A stretch of DNA of 64,000 bases from Williamsia sp. 1138 (GTDB taxonomy: Bacteria > Actinomycetota > Actinomycetes > Mycobacteriales > Mycobacteriaceae): NCBI RefSeq assembly GCF_002095435.2, contig NZ_MJEJ02000037.1, positions 1 to 64,000 on the forward strand, read 5' to 3'. The notes under the pieces were generated by a model. That model saw only the letters and a program-made list of their open reading frames with translations, ran no database searches and was not told where the DNA came from. Numbering within the stretch: the first letter of the stretch is position 1; every line of letters begins with the position of its first letter. Position numbers and translations under genes: made by a program. Below, piece by piece: positions 16,624 through 25,036 of the stretch.

Positions 16624-16676
16624 CCGTTTCAGTCAAACGCTCCGGCTGCAAGCTGGAGCGTTTGACCGAAACGGGT
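16622..16676. repeat. 55-nt near-perfect hairpin between tetR and HNH genes
   Basis: The 22-nt arm 16622-16643 and the arm 16655-16676 are reverse complements with one mismatch (A opposite C); the loop also pairs partly (G-C, C-G, T-A around GCA), giving almost 26 bp of stem. It sits exactly at the 5' edge of the HNH gene and 20 bp after the tetR stop, both on the minus strand. It lacks a T-run, so it is not a standard terminator, though it could end tetR transcription. A link with the 13E12-type gene as a mobile or selfish unit is possible. Confidence 0.75.
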
Positions 16677-16696
16677 GCATCTGTGAAGTCGAAAGG

Positions 16697-17257
16697 TCAA
16701 TCCTCGGAGACGATCTCGCGCAGCACATCGAGCGTGCGCCGGACACACACGTCGAAGTCGTCGGTGCAGCCGTCGGTTATCCAGACCTCGAATCCGACCT
16801 TGAAGGCACTCACCCCGACCTCGGCGGCAAGTTGCGCAGGTAGATGAGCGACGTTTCGTTCCCGAAGTGCTTGCGCCACAGCGACGGTCAGATTGGCCAG
16901 CTTGAGAAGCTCCCGCTCGCGAAGGCTCGGATTGGAGATGATGAGGGCATTCCGGCGCCGCGCCTGATCCCGATCGAAATAGACCTTGGCACTTTCCATC
17001 GCGACCCCGACCACCGCAACCGGATCCATCTCCGGCGACGCCTCGGCAACGGCGCCGACGATGAGCTCTTGCAGAAGCTGAGATCCCGAGAACAACACTT
17101 CGCGCTTGTCAGTGAAATGCCGGAAGAAGGTGCGCTCGGTGACGCCGGCGCGGTCGGCGACCTCACGGGCGGTCGTCTGCTCGAACCCACGCTCACCATA
17201 GAGCTCCATCGCCGCTGCCATGAGTCGGCCACGCGCATCTGATTCCCATCGTCCCAC
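16697..17257 (-). CDS. TetR-family regulator, divergent from epimerase-like gene
   Basis: About 186 residues. The domain LMAAAMELYGERGFEQTTAREVADRAGVTERTFFRHFTDKREVLF is a textbook TetR helix-turn-helix. The frame opens at 17290 inside the operator, but GTG at 17257 (VGRWESDARG) fits the family's N-terminus better. It is divergent from the SDR gene, with two copies of a palindrome between and over the start sites, so autorepression and control of the SDR gene are likely. The hairpin at 16622-16676 lies just downstream. Confidence 0.85.
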   Translation of the reverse strand: MGRWESDARGRLMAAAMELYGERGFEQTTAREVADRAGVTERTFFRHFTDKREVLFSGSQLLQELIVGAVAEASPEMDPVAVVGVAMESAKVYFDRDQARRRNALIISNPSLRERELLKLANLTVAVAQALRERNVAHLPAQLAAEVGVSAFKVGFEVWITDGCTDDFDVCVRRTLDVLREIVSED

Positions 17258-17271
17258 CGACCAACAGTAGA

Positions 17272-17326
17272 CGATGACAGTGACTGACATCAGTGCTACA
17301 GTCGGTGATGTCAGTTACTGACATCA
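17272..17326. promoter_or_regulatory. Double TetR operator overlapping the epimerase start
   Basis: 17306-17326 is a perfect palindrome with 10-bp arms TGATGTCAGT and ACTGACATCA around one T. A second, imperfect copy at 17272-17292 has left arm CGATGACAGT (two mismatches) and the identical right arm ACTGACATCA. Centres are 34 bp apart. The downstream copy covers the ATG at 17308, so repressor binding would block both initiation and early elongation. Confidence 0.75.
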
Positions 17327-18255
17327 CTTCGAGAAAGCGAGACCTCACGCGCATTTTCATCACCGGAGCCTCCGGCTGGATCGGCTCAGCCGTCGTGCCC
17401 CAACTCCAGGGCGCAGGCCACCAGGTCGTGGGCCTTGCCCGATCGGACGCGGCGGCCGCAGCACTCTCCGAGATCGGGGCCGACGTACACCGCGGCAGCC
17501 TCGATGATCTCGACAGCCTGCGCGCGGGTGCCGAGGCATCCGACGGCGTCATCCACCTCGCCTTCAAGCACGACTTCTCCGATTACGCCGGCGCCGGCCG
17601 CACCGAGCGGGCCGCGATAGAGGCGCTCGGCGAGACGCTGGCTGGCTCGGACCGGCCACTGCTGTTCGCCTCCGGCGTCGCCATCGCTGGCGTGGGACGT
17701 GTACTCACCGAACATGATTCCAATCCCAACAGCGCACCCGACTCACCCCGAGGCGGTGGTGAGACCCTGGCCCTGGGGTACGCCGAACGCGGTGTGCGGA
17801 CGGTGAGCCTGCGATTCTCGCCTTCCGTTCATGGGGAAGGCGACCACGGGTTCATCTCCACGATCGTCGGTGTCGCTCGAGAACGAGGCATCTCGGGCTA
17901 TGTGGGCGACGGCGAGAACCGCTGGCCTGCGGTTCATCGGACCGATGCCGCCCGACTGGTTCGACTCGCACTCGAGAAAGCCCCCGCCGGGTCGGTCGTC
18001 CATGGAGTGGGCGAAGAGGGCATCCCCACCCGCGAGATCGCCGAAGCCATCGGACGCGGTCTCGGCCTCCCGACCCGATCGGTCGATCCTGCCGACGCCG
18101 CAGCCCACTTCGGCTGGATCGGAGCGTTCTTCGGTCTCGATGTCCCGGCGTCGAGCGCCGTGACCCAGGAGCTGCTGGGCTGGTCGCCCACCGGCCCCGG
18201 TCTCATCGCCGACCTCGACGCCGGATCGTACTTCCGCACGCCGTCGAATGCCTGA
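17308..18255 (+). CDS. NAD(P)-dependent epimerase/dehydratase-like SDR
   Basis: An extended/atypical short-chain dehydrogenase of about 315 residues. The nucleotide-binding motif is IFITGASGWIGSAV near residue 15, followed by VVGLARS and DVHRGSLDD. VIHLAFKHD and LRFSPSVHGEGDHGF are typical of the NmrA/SDR5-like group. No standard YxxxK is obvious, so it may be an atypical oxidoreductase. The ATG at 17308 lies inside the operator, and no Shine-Dalgarno is visible; a leaderless transcript would fit. Control by the divergent TetR is likely. Confidence 0.75.
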   Translation: MSVTDITSRKRDLTRIFITGASGWIGSAVVPQLQGAGHQVVGLARSDAAAAALSEIGADVHRGSLDDLDSLRAGAEASDGVIHLAFKHDFSDYAGAGRTERAAIEALGETLAGSDRPLLFASGVAIAGVGRVLTEHDSNPNSAPDSPRGGGETLALGYAERGVRTVSLRFSPSVHGEGDHGFISTIVGVARERGISGYVGDGENRWPAVHRTDAARLVRLALEKAPAGSVVHGVGEEGIPTREIAEAIGRGLGLPTRSVDPADAAAHFGWIGAFFGLDVPASSAVTQELLGWSPTGPGLIADLDAGSYFRTPSNA

Positions 18256-18283
18256 GGTTCGGTCGACCAGGTGCGCGCTCGGA

Positions 18284-18297
18284 TAAAATCCCACCTT
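18284..18297 (+). promoter_or_regulatory. Possible -10 element of a leaderless promoter for the epoxide hydrolase gene
   Basis: TAAAAT at 18284-18289 ends eight nt before the ATG at 18298, and no Shine-Dalgarno lies in between. Spacing fits transcription starting at or just before the ATG. No convincing -35 was found, so this is tentative. Confidence 0.3.
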
Positions 18298-19455
18298 ATG
18301 CCGGACCTGTCACCGCAGCCCGAACCGTTCACGTCGAAGACAACCACCGCCGCGCTCGAGGATCTGCGGGCACGTCTGCGAAGGACCAGGTGGCCAGATG
18401 CTCCCGAGGACTGCGGATGGGCGCTCGGCACCGATGTCGACTACCTCCGAGAACTGGTTGATTACTGGGTCGAGGAATTCGACTGGCCTGCTCAGGAAGC
18501 TGCGTTGAACGCGCTTCCCCGTTTCCGGGTCCCGATCGGTGGACTCGGTATCCACTTCGTTCATGCGCGGGCGAATTCCGACATCGCAGCACTCCCGCTG
18601 ATACTCAGCCACGGCTGGCCGGACTCCTTCTGGCGGTACTCCAAAGTCGTGTCACTGCTGACGGATCCGGGCAGATACGGCGGAGACCCCGCGGACGCGT
18701 TCGATGTCGTGGTGCCAGACGTGCCCGGCTTCGGATACTCCGATCGCCCGCCGGGGGATCCGTTGGACTCTGTCGCTGTCGCCGGTCTGTTCGCCGAACT
18801 GATGGGCGTCCTCGGCTACGAACGGTTCGGCGCAGCAGGAGGCGACATCGGCAGCCACGTGAGTCGCTATCTCGCCCTCGACAATCCGCACCGGGTCGTG
18901 GCGGTCCACCGTACCGACGCCGGACTCCCTCTCTACCCCGGCGCGCCAACGAATCTCACCCCATCCGAACAGGAGTGGGTCGACGGCGCCGTGGCGTGGG
19001 GACAATCCGAGGGCGCATACGCGGCCATTCACCGCACCAAACCACAGACCGCTGCGGTCGGATTGAACGACTCACCGGCGGGCCTCGCCGCATGGATCGT
19101 CGAAAAACTGCGAGCGTGGAGTGACTGCGACGGTGACGTCGAACGCGCCTTCAGCAAAGACGAAATCCTCACGAACATCACGATCTACTGGCTCACCGAG
19201 ACGATCGGCTCATCGATACGGATGTACCGGGCAAACGGCGCGATTCCGCCCGAGCAATACGCTCGACGAGTTCAGGTGCCGTCCGGCTTCTCGCTCTTTC
19301 CCGGAGACGTTGTCCTGCCGCCGCGAGAGTGGCTCGATCGCACGGCGAACGTTACGCGCGTCAGTGAACCGGCTCGGGGCGGGCATTTCGCGCCGTTCGA
19401 GGAGCCCGAGCTGTACGCACAGGAACTGCGGGAGTTCTTTCGCCCCTACCGCTGA
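18298..19455 (+). CDS. Epoxide hydrolase (EHN domain, alpha/beta hydrolase)
   Basis: A 385-residue enzyme. The N-terminal EHN region (LEDLRARLRRTRWPD ... WALGTDVDYLRELVDYW) is the microsomal-type epoxide hydrolase leader. The hydrolase core has the oxyanion HGWPDSF, the DVPGFGYSD strand, the nucleophile Asp in AAGGDIGSHVS and the late His in RGGHFAPFEEPE. It should hydrolyse epoxides to diols through an Asp ester. The start at 18298 gives MPDLSPQPEPF; an in-frame start 27 nt upstream is less likely. It follows the SDR gene by 42 nt and may share its control. Confidence 0.9.
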   Translation: MPDLSPQPEPFTSKTTTAALEDLRARLRRTRWPDAPEDCGWALGTDVDYLRELVDYWVEEFDWPAQEAALNALPRFRVPIGGLGIHFVHARANSDIAALPLILSHGWPDSFWRYSKVVSLLTDPGRYGGDPADAFDVVVPDVPGFGYSDRPPGDPLDSVAVAGLFAELMGVLGYERFGAAGGDIGSHVSRYLALDNPHRVVAVHRTDAGLPLYPGAPTNLTPSEQEWVDGAVAWGQSEGAYAAIHRTKPQTAAVGLNDSPAGLAAWIVEKLRAWSDCDGDVERAFSKDEILTNITIYWLTETIGSSIRMYRANGAIPPEQYARRVQVPSGFSLFPGDVVLPPREWLDRTANVTRVSEPARGGHFAPFEEPELYAQELREFFRPYR

Positions 19456-19495
19456 TCCGCACATACCATCGGCCTGATCATGAGACGCTGACACG

Positions 19496-20698
19496 ATGAG
19501 CGGAAATCGTGTCTTTGTGATCGGTGTCGGGATGACCAAGTTCGAGAAGCCTGGCCGCAAGGAGGGCTGGGACTATCCGGCCATGGCCAAGGAATCGGGC
19601 ACCAGCGCACTCGAGGATGCCGGCATCACCTTCGACCAGATCGAAGAAGCGCACGTCGGCTATGTCTACGGCGACTCGACGTGTGGTCAACGTGCCATCT
19701 ACGAGCTCGGCATGACGGGTATCCCGATCACGAACGTGAACAACAACTGTTCCACTGGCTCGACGGCGCTGTATCTGGCAGCTCGATCGATCCGCGGCGG
19801 ACTGGCAGATTGTGTGCTGGCGTTGGGATTCGAGAAGATGCAACCGGGCTCGCTCGCGGGTGGAGCCCAAGACCGTGAACAGCCACTGATGCGCCACATC
19901 GCCGCAGAGTCGGAACTGTTCGAGTTCGCATTCCCCGCCGCGCCGTGGATGTTCGGCGCCGCAGGCCTCGAACACATGCAGCGCTACGGGACCACCGCCG
20001 AGCACTTCGCCAAGATCGGCGAGAAGAACCACCGGCACTCGATCAACAACCCGTACGCCCAGTTTCAGGACGAGTACTCGCTCGACGAGATCAAGGCCGC
20101 GAAGATGATCTACGAGCCGATCGAGCTGACCAGGCTCCAGTGCTCACCGACCTCCGACGGCTCCGGCGCGGTGGTCCTGGCAAGCGAGCGTTTTGTCGAC
20201 GAGCACGGTCTGGCCGCGCAGGCCGTGGAGATCGTCGGTCAGGCCATGGTCACCGACCTCGAGACCACCTTCACCGACAAGAGTGCGATCACCATCGTCG
20301 GCGCCGACATGACCCGCCACGCAGCTCGAAAGGTGTACGAGCAGGCGGAGATCGAGCCGGCCGACGTCGACGTCATCGAACTGCACGACTGCTTCTCCGT
20401 GAACGAGCTGCTCACATACGAGGCGCTGGGCCTGTGTGGTGAGGGCGACGGTGGAAAGCTGATCGACGGCGGGGAGACCACCTACGGGGGCAGCTGGGTG
20501 GTGAACCCGTCCGGTGGTCTGATCTCGAAAGGCCATCCCCTCGGAGCCACCGGGCTGGCGCAGGCCAGCGAGTTGACGTGGCAACTCCGGGGCACCGCCG
20601 ACAAACGTCAGGTCGACGGCGCGAAGATCGCGCTCCAACACAACATCGGGCTCGGTGGCGCCGTGGTGGTGACCGCCTACCGTCCCGCCGAACGCTGA
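19496..20698 (+). CDS. Thiolase-family lipid-transfer protein (SCPx-type)
   Basis: A 400-residue thiolase-fold protein. [12 protein letters not shown] holds the nucleophilic Cys, [11 protein letters not shown] the HDCF motif of SCPx-type thiolases, and [15 protein letters not shown] the C-terminal signature. It lacks a separate sterol-carrier domain. Such enzymes act in beta-oxidation of sterol side chains, branched fatty acids or similar acyl-CoAs. It is convergent with the fatty acyl-CoA reductase gene and the two share the terminator at 20702-20724. Confidence 0.9.
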   Translation: MSGNRVFVIGVGMTKFEKPGRKEGWDYPAMAKESGTSALEDAGITFDQIEEAHVGYVYGDSTCGQRAIYELGMTGIPITNVNNNCSTGSTALYLAARSIRGGLADCVLALGFEKMQPGSLAGGAQDREQPLMRHIAAESELFEFAFPAAPWMFGAAGLEHMQRYGTTAEHFAKIGEKNHRHSINNPYAQFQDEYSLDEIKAAKMIYEPIELTRLQCSPTSDGSGAVVLASERFVDEHGLAAQAVEIVGQAMVTDLETTFTDKSAITIVGADMTRHAARKVYEQAEIEPADVDVIELHDCFSVNELLTYEALGLCGEGDGGKLIDGGETTYGGSWVVNPSGGLISKGHPLGATGLAQASELTWQLRGTADKRQVDGAKIALQHNIGLGGAVVVTAYRPAER

Positions 20699-20701
20699 GC
20701 G

Positions 20702-20724
20702 CCCCGACCTCGGGTAGGTCGGGG
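20702..20724. terminator. Shared bidirectional hairpin terminator
   Basis: CCCCGACC (20702-20709) and GGTCGGGG (20717-20724) form a perfect 8-bp stem with a 7-nt loop, four nt after the thiolase stop and two nt before the end of the convergent reductase gene. There is no strong T-run, as is common in high-G+C actinobacteria. Confidence 0.7.
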
Positions 20725-20726
20725 AG

Positions 20727-22727
20727 CTACCAGTGCACGCCCTTGAGTACGCGTGCCAGCAGGATCTGCTCGGACTCGCTGCGGCCTTGATCACCGCGCG
20801 CCGCGGCGGAGTCCGGGAACACCTGATAGGCCAGATGCAAGATTCGAAACGCCAGCTTGGGCGTGACGGTATGCGCGACGGACCCGAGATTGCCCAGGGC
20901 AGTGTTGATCTCGTGTGGCCGGTCGACCAGCGCCGTGATCACCTTGTCTGCGGCCTGACCTGGACTGATGGTCGGGAACCGGTCGTAGAGCTTGGTGGGG
21001 GCGATCATCGGTGTCCGCACCAGCGGCATGTGGATCCCGGTGAAGGAGATCCCGTCGCCGACCAACTCCGACGACACCACGTTCGACCACGAATCCAGCG
21101 CCGCCTTCGACGCGACATAGGCACTGAATCGAGGCGGATTGGTCTGCACCCCGATGGATGAGACGTTGACGATGTGGCCACCGCCCTGTGCACGCATCGT
21201 CGGCAGCAGACCGATCACGAGCCGGATCGCACCGAAGTAGTTGAGCTGCATGGTCCGTTCGAAATCATGGAACCGGTCTTCCGACAGCTTCAACGACCGG
21301 CGAATCGAGCGGCCGGCATTGTTGACGATGAAGTCGATGTGGTCGAAATCGTCGCCGAGTTGCTTGGTCAGCGCGTCGATCGCGTCGAGGTCCGACAGGT
21401 CGCAGCCGTATGCGTAGGCGGTGCCGCCCTGCCCCTCGATCAGATCCTTGGTCGCCTCGAGTTTGTCGAGTCCGCGGGCCACCAGGATCGGGATGCCACC
21501 GGCTTTCGCGACCTTGACGGCCGTGACGAGTCCGATTCCGGACGAGGCGCCGGTGATCACCACCGTTTTGCCCGACAGCGCCTTCACGACATTGCGATCG
21601 GATTTGATCGAGTCGTCGAGGAACTGTTCCCAATAGGTCCACAGGTTGGCCGCGTACGTGTCGAGTTCGGGCACCGAGATGCCGGACCCCGCCAAGGCCT
21701 CCTCCGTCGCGTAGGAGGAGAAGGTTCCCGGGAACGACACGTGCGCAAGGACTTCGGGCGGTATTCCCAACCGCCCGATGGTCTGCCGGAGGGCGAACTG
21801 CGCCGGACCCGACCGTACGACGGTGCCGAGCAGGGAGCTCGGTTGCAGGGCGCGGGGCAGCAGATACGTCGGCACCAGGTCGGTCACCGAACGGTCGACT
21901 GGTACCGCGAACTTGGGTGCGCCCGCGGCTGCGGCAAACGTGTTGACCATCCCGACCGTGTTCTGTGGTTTCGGGTTCACCAGGTGGAAGGCTTCGCCGT
22001 CTCGGCCGGGCAGATGCGCCAGGTGATCCATTGCTCGCGCGACGTAGTCGACCGGGACCACGTTGGTGTCCCCGAGGTCGACGCCCAGGAGCGGTAGCGC
22101 CCCTGGCAGCGCATCTCGCATCCGCCTGAACAGCGGGAAGAAGTAGTACGGCCCGTCGATCTTGTCCATCGCGCCCGTTTCCGAGTGTCCGAGGACGATC
22201 GCCGGCCGGTAGACGCGCCAGGGGACAGTGGCCTCGTCACGGACGATGCGTTCGGATTCGAACTTGGTGCGGTGGTACGCCGACAGCAGTTCCTGGCCCT
22301 CGTCGAACATCGATTCGTCGAACCGGCCGCGGAACTCACCTGCCGCCGCGACGGAGGAAACCTGATGAAAGCACCCGACGTCGAGTGCCTCGGCCAGAGA
22401 GATTGCCGCTCGGGTACCGCCGACATTCAGCATCTCGTTGGCCTCGTCCGAGGCGGTCATGTCGTAGATCGCCGCGAGGTGGAAGAAGTGGTCGATGTCG
22501 CCCCGATGGTCGGCGATCCACGCCGGGTCGACTCCGAGATTGTCGGCCTGCAGGTCCCCGACGACCGGGGTGACCCGATCGGTATCCCATTGCCGGATGA
22601 GTCGCTCGATCTTGCGGCGCGAGCCTCTGCGCACCAGCACGAAGATCTCGCCGTCGCGATTGTCCAGTAGTTCGCCGAGCAGATTTCGACCGATGAAACC
22701 TGTGGCCCCCGTCACAAAATACGCCAT
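20727..22727 (-). CDS. Fatty acyl-CoA reductase with two SDR domains (FcrA/AcrA1-like)
   Basis: A 666-residue protein with two Rossmann modules. The N-terminal one (residues 1-370) is an extended SDR of the male-sterility/thioester-reductase type: FVTGATGFIGRNLLGELL, and YHRTKFESE as YxxxK. The C-terminal one (about 385-640) is a classical SDR: VVITGASSGIG, NNAG, VSSIG and YVASKAALDSW. This domain order matches bacterial fatty acyl-CoA reductases such as Maqu_2220, rhodococcal FcrA and mycobacterial AcrA1, which make the fatty alcohol used in wax esters. The assignment rests on remembered architecture, so the substrate remains to be shown. It stands convergent with the thiolase. Confidence 0.78.
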   Translation of the reverse strand: MAYFVTGATGFIGRNLLGELLDNRDGEIFVLVRRGSRRKIERLIRQWDTDRVTPVVGDLQADNLGVDPAWIADHRGDIDHFFHLAAIYDMTASDEANEMLNVGGTRAAISLAEALDVGCFHQVSSVAAAGEFRGRFDESMFDEGQELLSAYHRTKFESERIVRDEATVPWRVYRPAIVLGHSETGAMDKIDGPYYFFPLFRRMRDALPGALPLLGVDLGDTNVVPVDYVARAMDHLAHLPGRDGEAFHLVNPKPQNTVGMVNTFAAAAGAPKFAVPVDRSVTDLVPTYLLPRALQPSSLLGTVVRSGPAQFALRQTIGRLGIPPEVLAHVSFPGTFSSYATEEALAGSGISVPELDTYAANLWTYWEQFLDDSIKSDRNVVKALSGKTVVITGASSGIGLVTAVKVAKAGGIPILVARGLDKLEATKDLIEGQGGTAYAYGCDLSDLDAIDALTKQLGDDFDHIDFIVNNAGRSIRRSLKLSEDRFHDFERTMQLNYFGAIRLVIGLLPTMRAQGGGHIVNVSSIGVQTNPPRFSAYVASKAALDSWSNVVSSELVGDGISFTGIHMPLVRTPMIAPTKLYDRFPTISPGQAADKVITALVDRPHEINTALGNLGSVAHTVTPKLAFRILHLAYQVFPDSAAARGDQGRSESEQILLARVLKGVHW

Positions 22728-22776
22728 ACCCGCTGACAGTAGTGTGGCGCAGCCGCTACGTCACCTCCGGTCGGCG

Positions 22777-22956
22777 TCAACCGGTGGAGCTGTTTGCGAA
22801 GTGGGCCTCGATGATGGCCCGGACCGTCTTGCGGCACCGTCCGCAGTCCGCCCCCGCGCCACACGCGTTGGCGACCTCCTTCGAGGTCCGGGCACCATCT
22901 GCCACCGTCTGTTCGACGACGTGACTGGTGACTCCTTGACACAGACAGACGTACAT
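22777..22956 (-). CDS. bfd: Bacterioferritin-associated ferredoxin (BFD-like [2Fe-2S] protein)
   Basis: A 59-residue frame, MYVCLCQGVTSHVVEQTVAD at the start, ending AHFANSSTG. The Cys pattern is C4-x-C6 and C38-x2-C41, the [2Fe-2S] pattern of BFD proteins, with CGAGADCGRC as the C-terminal part; Cys32 is extra. BFD reduces ferric iron stored in bacterioferritin so that it can be released. The bacterioferritin gene lies 780 bp away on the other strand, which supports the call. No strong Shine-Dalgarno precedes the ATG. Confidence 0.85.
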   Translation of the reverse strand: MYVCLCQGVTSHVVEQTVADGARTSKEVANACGAGADCGRCRKTVRAIIEAHFANSSTG

Positions 22957-22969
22957 GAGGGGTCCCGGA

Positions 22970-23671
22970 CTAGGTCTGCGGCTGCAGGTCCAGGATCCGC
23001 TGTAGCTTTCCTACGAACAACGGCGGATACACCCCGACACCGGCCCCCGACATCCACTCGGCGGCGGCGTCGGGATGCTCCACCCACGCGACCGCGTTCT
23101 CCTCGGTGTCGAGTTCTTGCAAGATCATCACTTCTTGGCGGTCGTCGAGCGCCTGGTAGATCCAGACCCGGCGGACGCCGGCGGAGATGAACCTCCGCAG
23201 ACTCTTCCGCACCGCACCGACCAGGGCGGGCACGCTCGCCACCGGAGCGATCGCCGCGACGAGAATGCCCGAGTGATCGGACTCCGCCGAGGCCAGATCG
23301 ATCTTCTCCACCACCTCGCCGGCGAACAGCGGGGGAATCTCTTCCACACCCGCCGCGTCGAACCAATCGAACACCGCCGGATTACGAACGAGCTTCTCGA
23401 TCGAGCCGCGATCATGCAGTCCGAGCGTCGCGAACACCCGCCGAGGGTCGTCCAGGCCGCGGTAGACCACCAGATGCCGGGCGCCGAGCCGAGCAAGTGA
23501 GTCGTTGTTCTCGGACAGTCGCTCGACGATTCCCTCACCGCTGGGCAGGGAAAAATCAGAGGCCAGGATGCGCGAATGCTCGGACAATTTCAATCCCTGC
23601 TCGTCGGTGCCGGTGGATGTCACCCGAACTGCATCGTACCGAGATAAATTGCTTTCACACGTGATGTCCAC
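22970..23671 (-). CDS. Two-repeat protein resembling dimeric alpha/beta-barrel domains, unknown function
   Basis: About 233 residues made of two homologous halves. Half one has HLVVYRGLDDPRRVF ... WFDAAGVEEIPPLFAGEVVEKIDL; half two has RVWIYQALDDRQEVM ... WMSGAGVGVYPPLFVGKLQRILDL. The alternating strand-helix layout and the shared PPLF-x-G motif suggest a tandem ferredoxin-like (ABM-type) fold. The annotated frame starts with GTG at 23671; a GTG at 23623 is also possible. It lies between bfd (13 nt away, same strand) and divergent bfr, so a part in iron storage or redox sensing is conceivable. I recognise no named family with certainty. Confidence 0.65.
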   Translation of the reverse strand: MDITCESNLSRYDAVRVTSTGTDEQGLKLSEHSRILASDFSLPSGEGIVERLSENNDSLARLGARHLVVYRGLDDPRRVFATLGLHDRGSIEKLVRNPAVFDWFDAAGVEEIPPLFAGEVVEKIDLASAESDHSGILVAAIAPVASVPALVGAVRKSLRRFISAGVRRVWIYQALDDRQEVMILQELDTEENAVAWVEHPDAAAEWMSGAGVGVYPPLFVGKLQRILDLQPQT

Positions 23672-23734
23672 AGCCCCATCAGGAACAGCCCTCCCGATGA
23701 GAGACGTCAGGTGTCATTGACGTGAGGAGAAACC

Positions 23735-24214
23735 ATGCAAGGCGATCCGGAAGTTCTCAAGCTGCTCAATGAGCAGTTGACCAGTGAATTGACGGCGATC
23801 AATCAGTATTTTCTGCACTCCAAGATGCAGGACAGCTGGGGCTTCACCGAAGTTGCGGCGCACACCCGCGCAGAGTCCTTCGAGGAGATGAACCACGCGG
23901 AGGCGATCACCGATCGCATCCTGCTTCTCGACGGACTGCCCAATTATCAGCGGCTGTTCTCGCTGAAGGTCGGGCAAACGCTGCGCGAACAGTTCGAGAG
24001 CGATCTGCAGATCGAGATCGATGTGGTCGCCCGCCTCAAACCCGGCATCGTGATGTGCCGCGAGAAGCAGGACACCACGAGCGCCAACTTGCTCGAGAAG
24101 ATCCTGGCCGATGAGGAAGAGCACGTCGACTACCTGCAGACACAGCTTCAGCTGATGACGACCTTGGGCGAAAACCTGTATCTCGCCCAGTGCGTCAGCC
24201 GTCCGCCGGCCTGA
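23735..24214 (+). CDS. bfr: Bacterioferritin
   Basis: A 159-residue heme-containing ferritin. Ferroxidase residues are visible: Glu in LTSELTAINQYFLH, the E-x2-H pair in FEEMNHAEAITDRI, and the second-site Glu and E-x2-H in ADEEEHVDYLQTQL. The Met in EEMNHAE is the heme ligand of bacterioferritin. TGAGGAG lies eight nt before the ATG. Just upstream, ACGTCA (23704-23709) and TGACGT (23718-23723) form an inverted repeat. It oxidises and stores iron as a 24-mer, and the nearby BFD-like protein is its likely electron donor. Confidence 0.95.
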   Translation: MQGDPEVLKLLNEQLTSELTAINQYFLHSKMQDSWGFTEVAAHTRAESFEEMNHAEAITDRILLLDGLPNYQRLFSLKVGQTLREQFESDLQIEIDVVARLKPGIVMCREKQDTTSANLLEKILADEEEHVDYLQTQLQLMTTLGENLYLAQCVSRPPA

Positions 24215-24272
24215 TCCGAAAAGCGTTCTCAGCACGAGAAATACCGATGCACCAGTAGGCCGTGAGGTCATT

Positions 24273-24301
24273 CGTCGGAGCTGTTGTGCGCGGCTCCGAC
24301 G
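24273..24301 (+). terminator. Hairpin downstream of bacterioferritin
   Basis: CGTCGGAGC (24273-24281) pairs exactly with GCTCCGACG (24293-24301), leaving an 11-nt loop. It lies 59 nt after the bfr stop and 70 nt before the protease start. There is no T-run; a terminator role is likely but a 5' leader element of the protease gene is possible. Confidence 0.5.
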
Positions 24302-24370
24302 ATGACCGTTGCGCGCCCTCTACCTGGTAGGTTCCTCATGTCAACACCAAAGTTCCACCGTGAGGAATTG

Positions 24371-25036
24371 ATGATCAAGAAGACCGGCACCTTCTTTGCT
24401 GCTCTGTGCGCTGTTCTGGCACTGACCGCCCTGGGGGTGTCCACCGCATCGGCCGCGCCCGCGAAGGTCAACCTCGGCGGTGGATCCGGAATTCTCTTGC
24501 CGGAACGCAACGGACAAGCCTCGGCGTGCACCCTCACGACGATCGGTCGCGACCAAGACAACGCACTCGTCGGACTGACCGCCGGTCACTGCGGCCCCGC
24601 CGGCACCAAGGTCTTCGCGGAGGCGGCCCAGAGTGCGGGCCCCGTCGGTGAGGTCACCTACAAGAACGCCGATCTCGACTACGCGATCATCCGATTCGAC
24701 GCGAACAAGGTCAACCCGGTCCAGAAGATCGGTGGGGTGACGATTCGCAGCCTCCGTACGCAGGCGCCGCAGTTCCCCGAGATCAGCTGCAAAGAAGGAC
24801 GCACCACCGCCAACACTTGCGGCATCACCTGGTTCTCTGACGGTTTCGCGCACTACAGCCAGATCTGTGTCGTCGAAGGTGACTCGGGCAGCCCGGTCGT
24901 GGTCGGCGACAGGCTCATCGGGATGGTCAACGCCTACTACTTCATCGGCTGCATCGGACCGGAGACCGGCACGAACATCAAGCCGATCCTCGACGACATG
25001 AAGCGCCACGGCGTCACGGAGTTCCGGGTCGCCTGA
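24371..25036 (+). CDS. Secreted chymotrypsin-type (S1) serine protease
   Basis: A 221-residue protein with signal peptide (IKKTGTFFAALCAVLALTAL, cleavage after ...STASA). The mature domain has the catalytic triad: His in TAGHCG, Asp in NADLDYAIIRF and Ser in VVEGDSGSPVV. Two Cys near the active-site His and two near the Ser suggest disulphides. GAGGA precedes the ATG at 24371, which is preferred to upstream in-frame starts because it places the signal peptide first. No propeptide is visible. Its target could be host or extracellular proteins; nothing in the context says which. Confidence 0.85.
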   Translation: MIKKTGTFFAALCAVLALTALGVSTASAAPAKVNLGGGSGILLPERNGQASACTLTTIGRDQDNALVGLTAGHCGPAGTKVFAEAAQSAGPVGEVTYKNADLDYAIIRFDANKVNPVQKIGGVTIRSLRTQAPQFPEISCKEGRTTANTCGITWFSDGFAHYSQICVVEGDSGSPVVVGDRLIGMVNAYYFIGCIGPETGTNIKPILDDMKRHGVTEFRVA

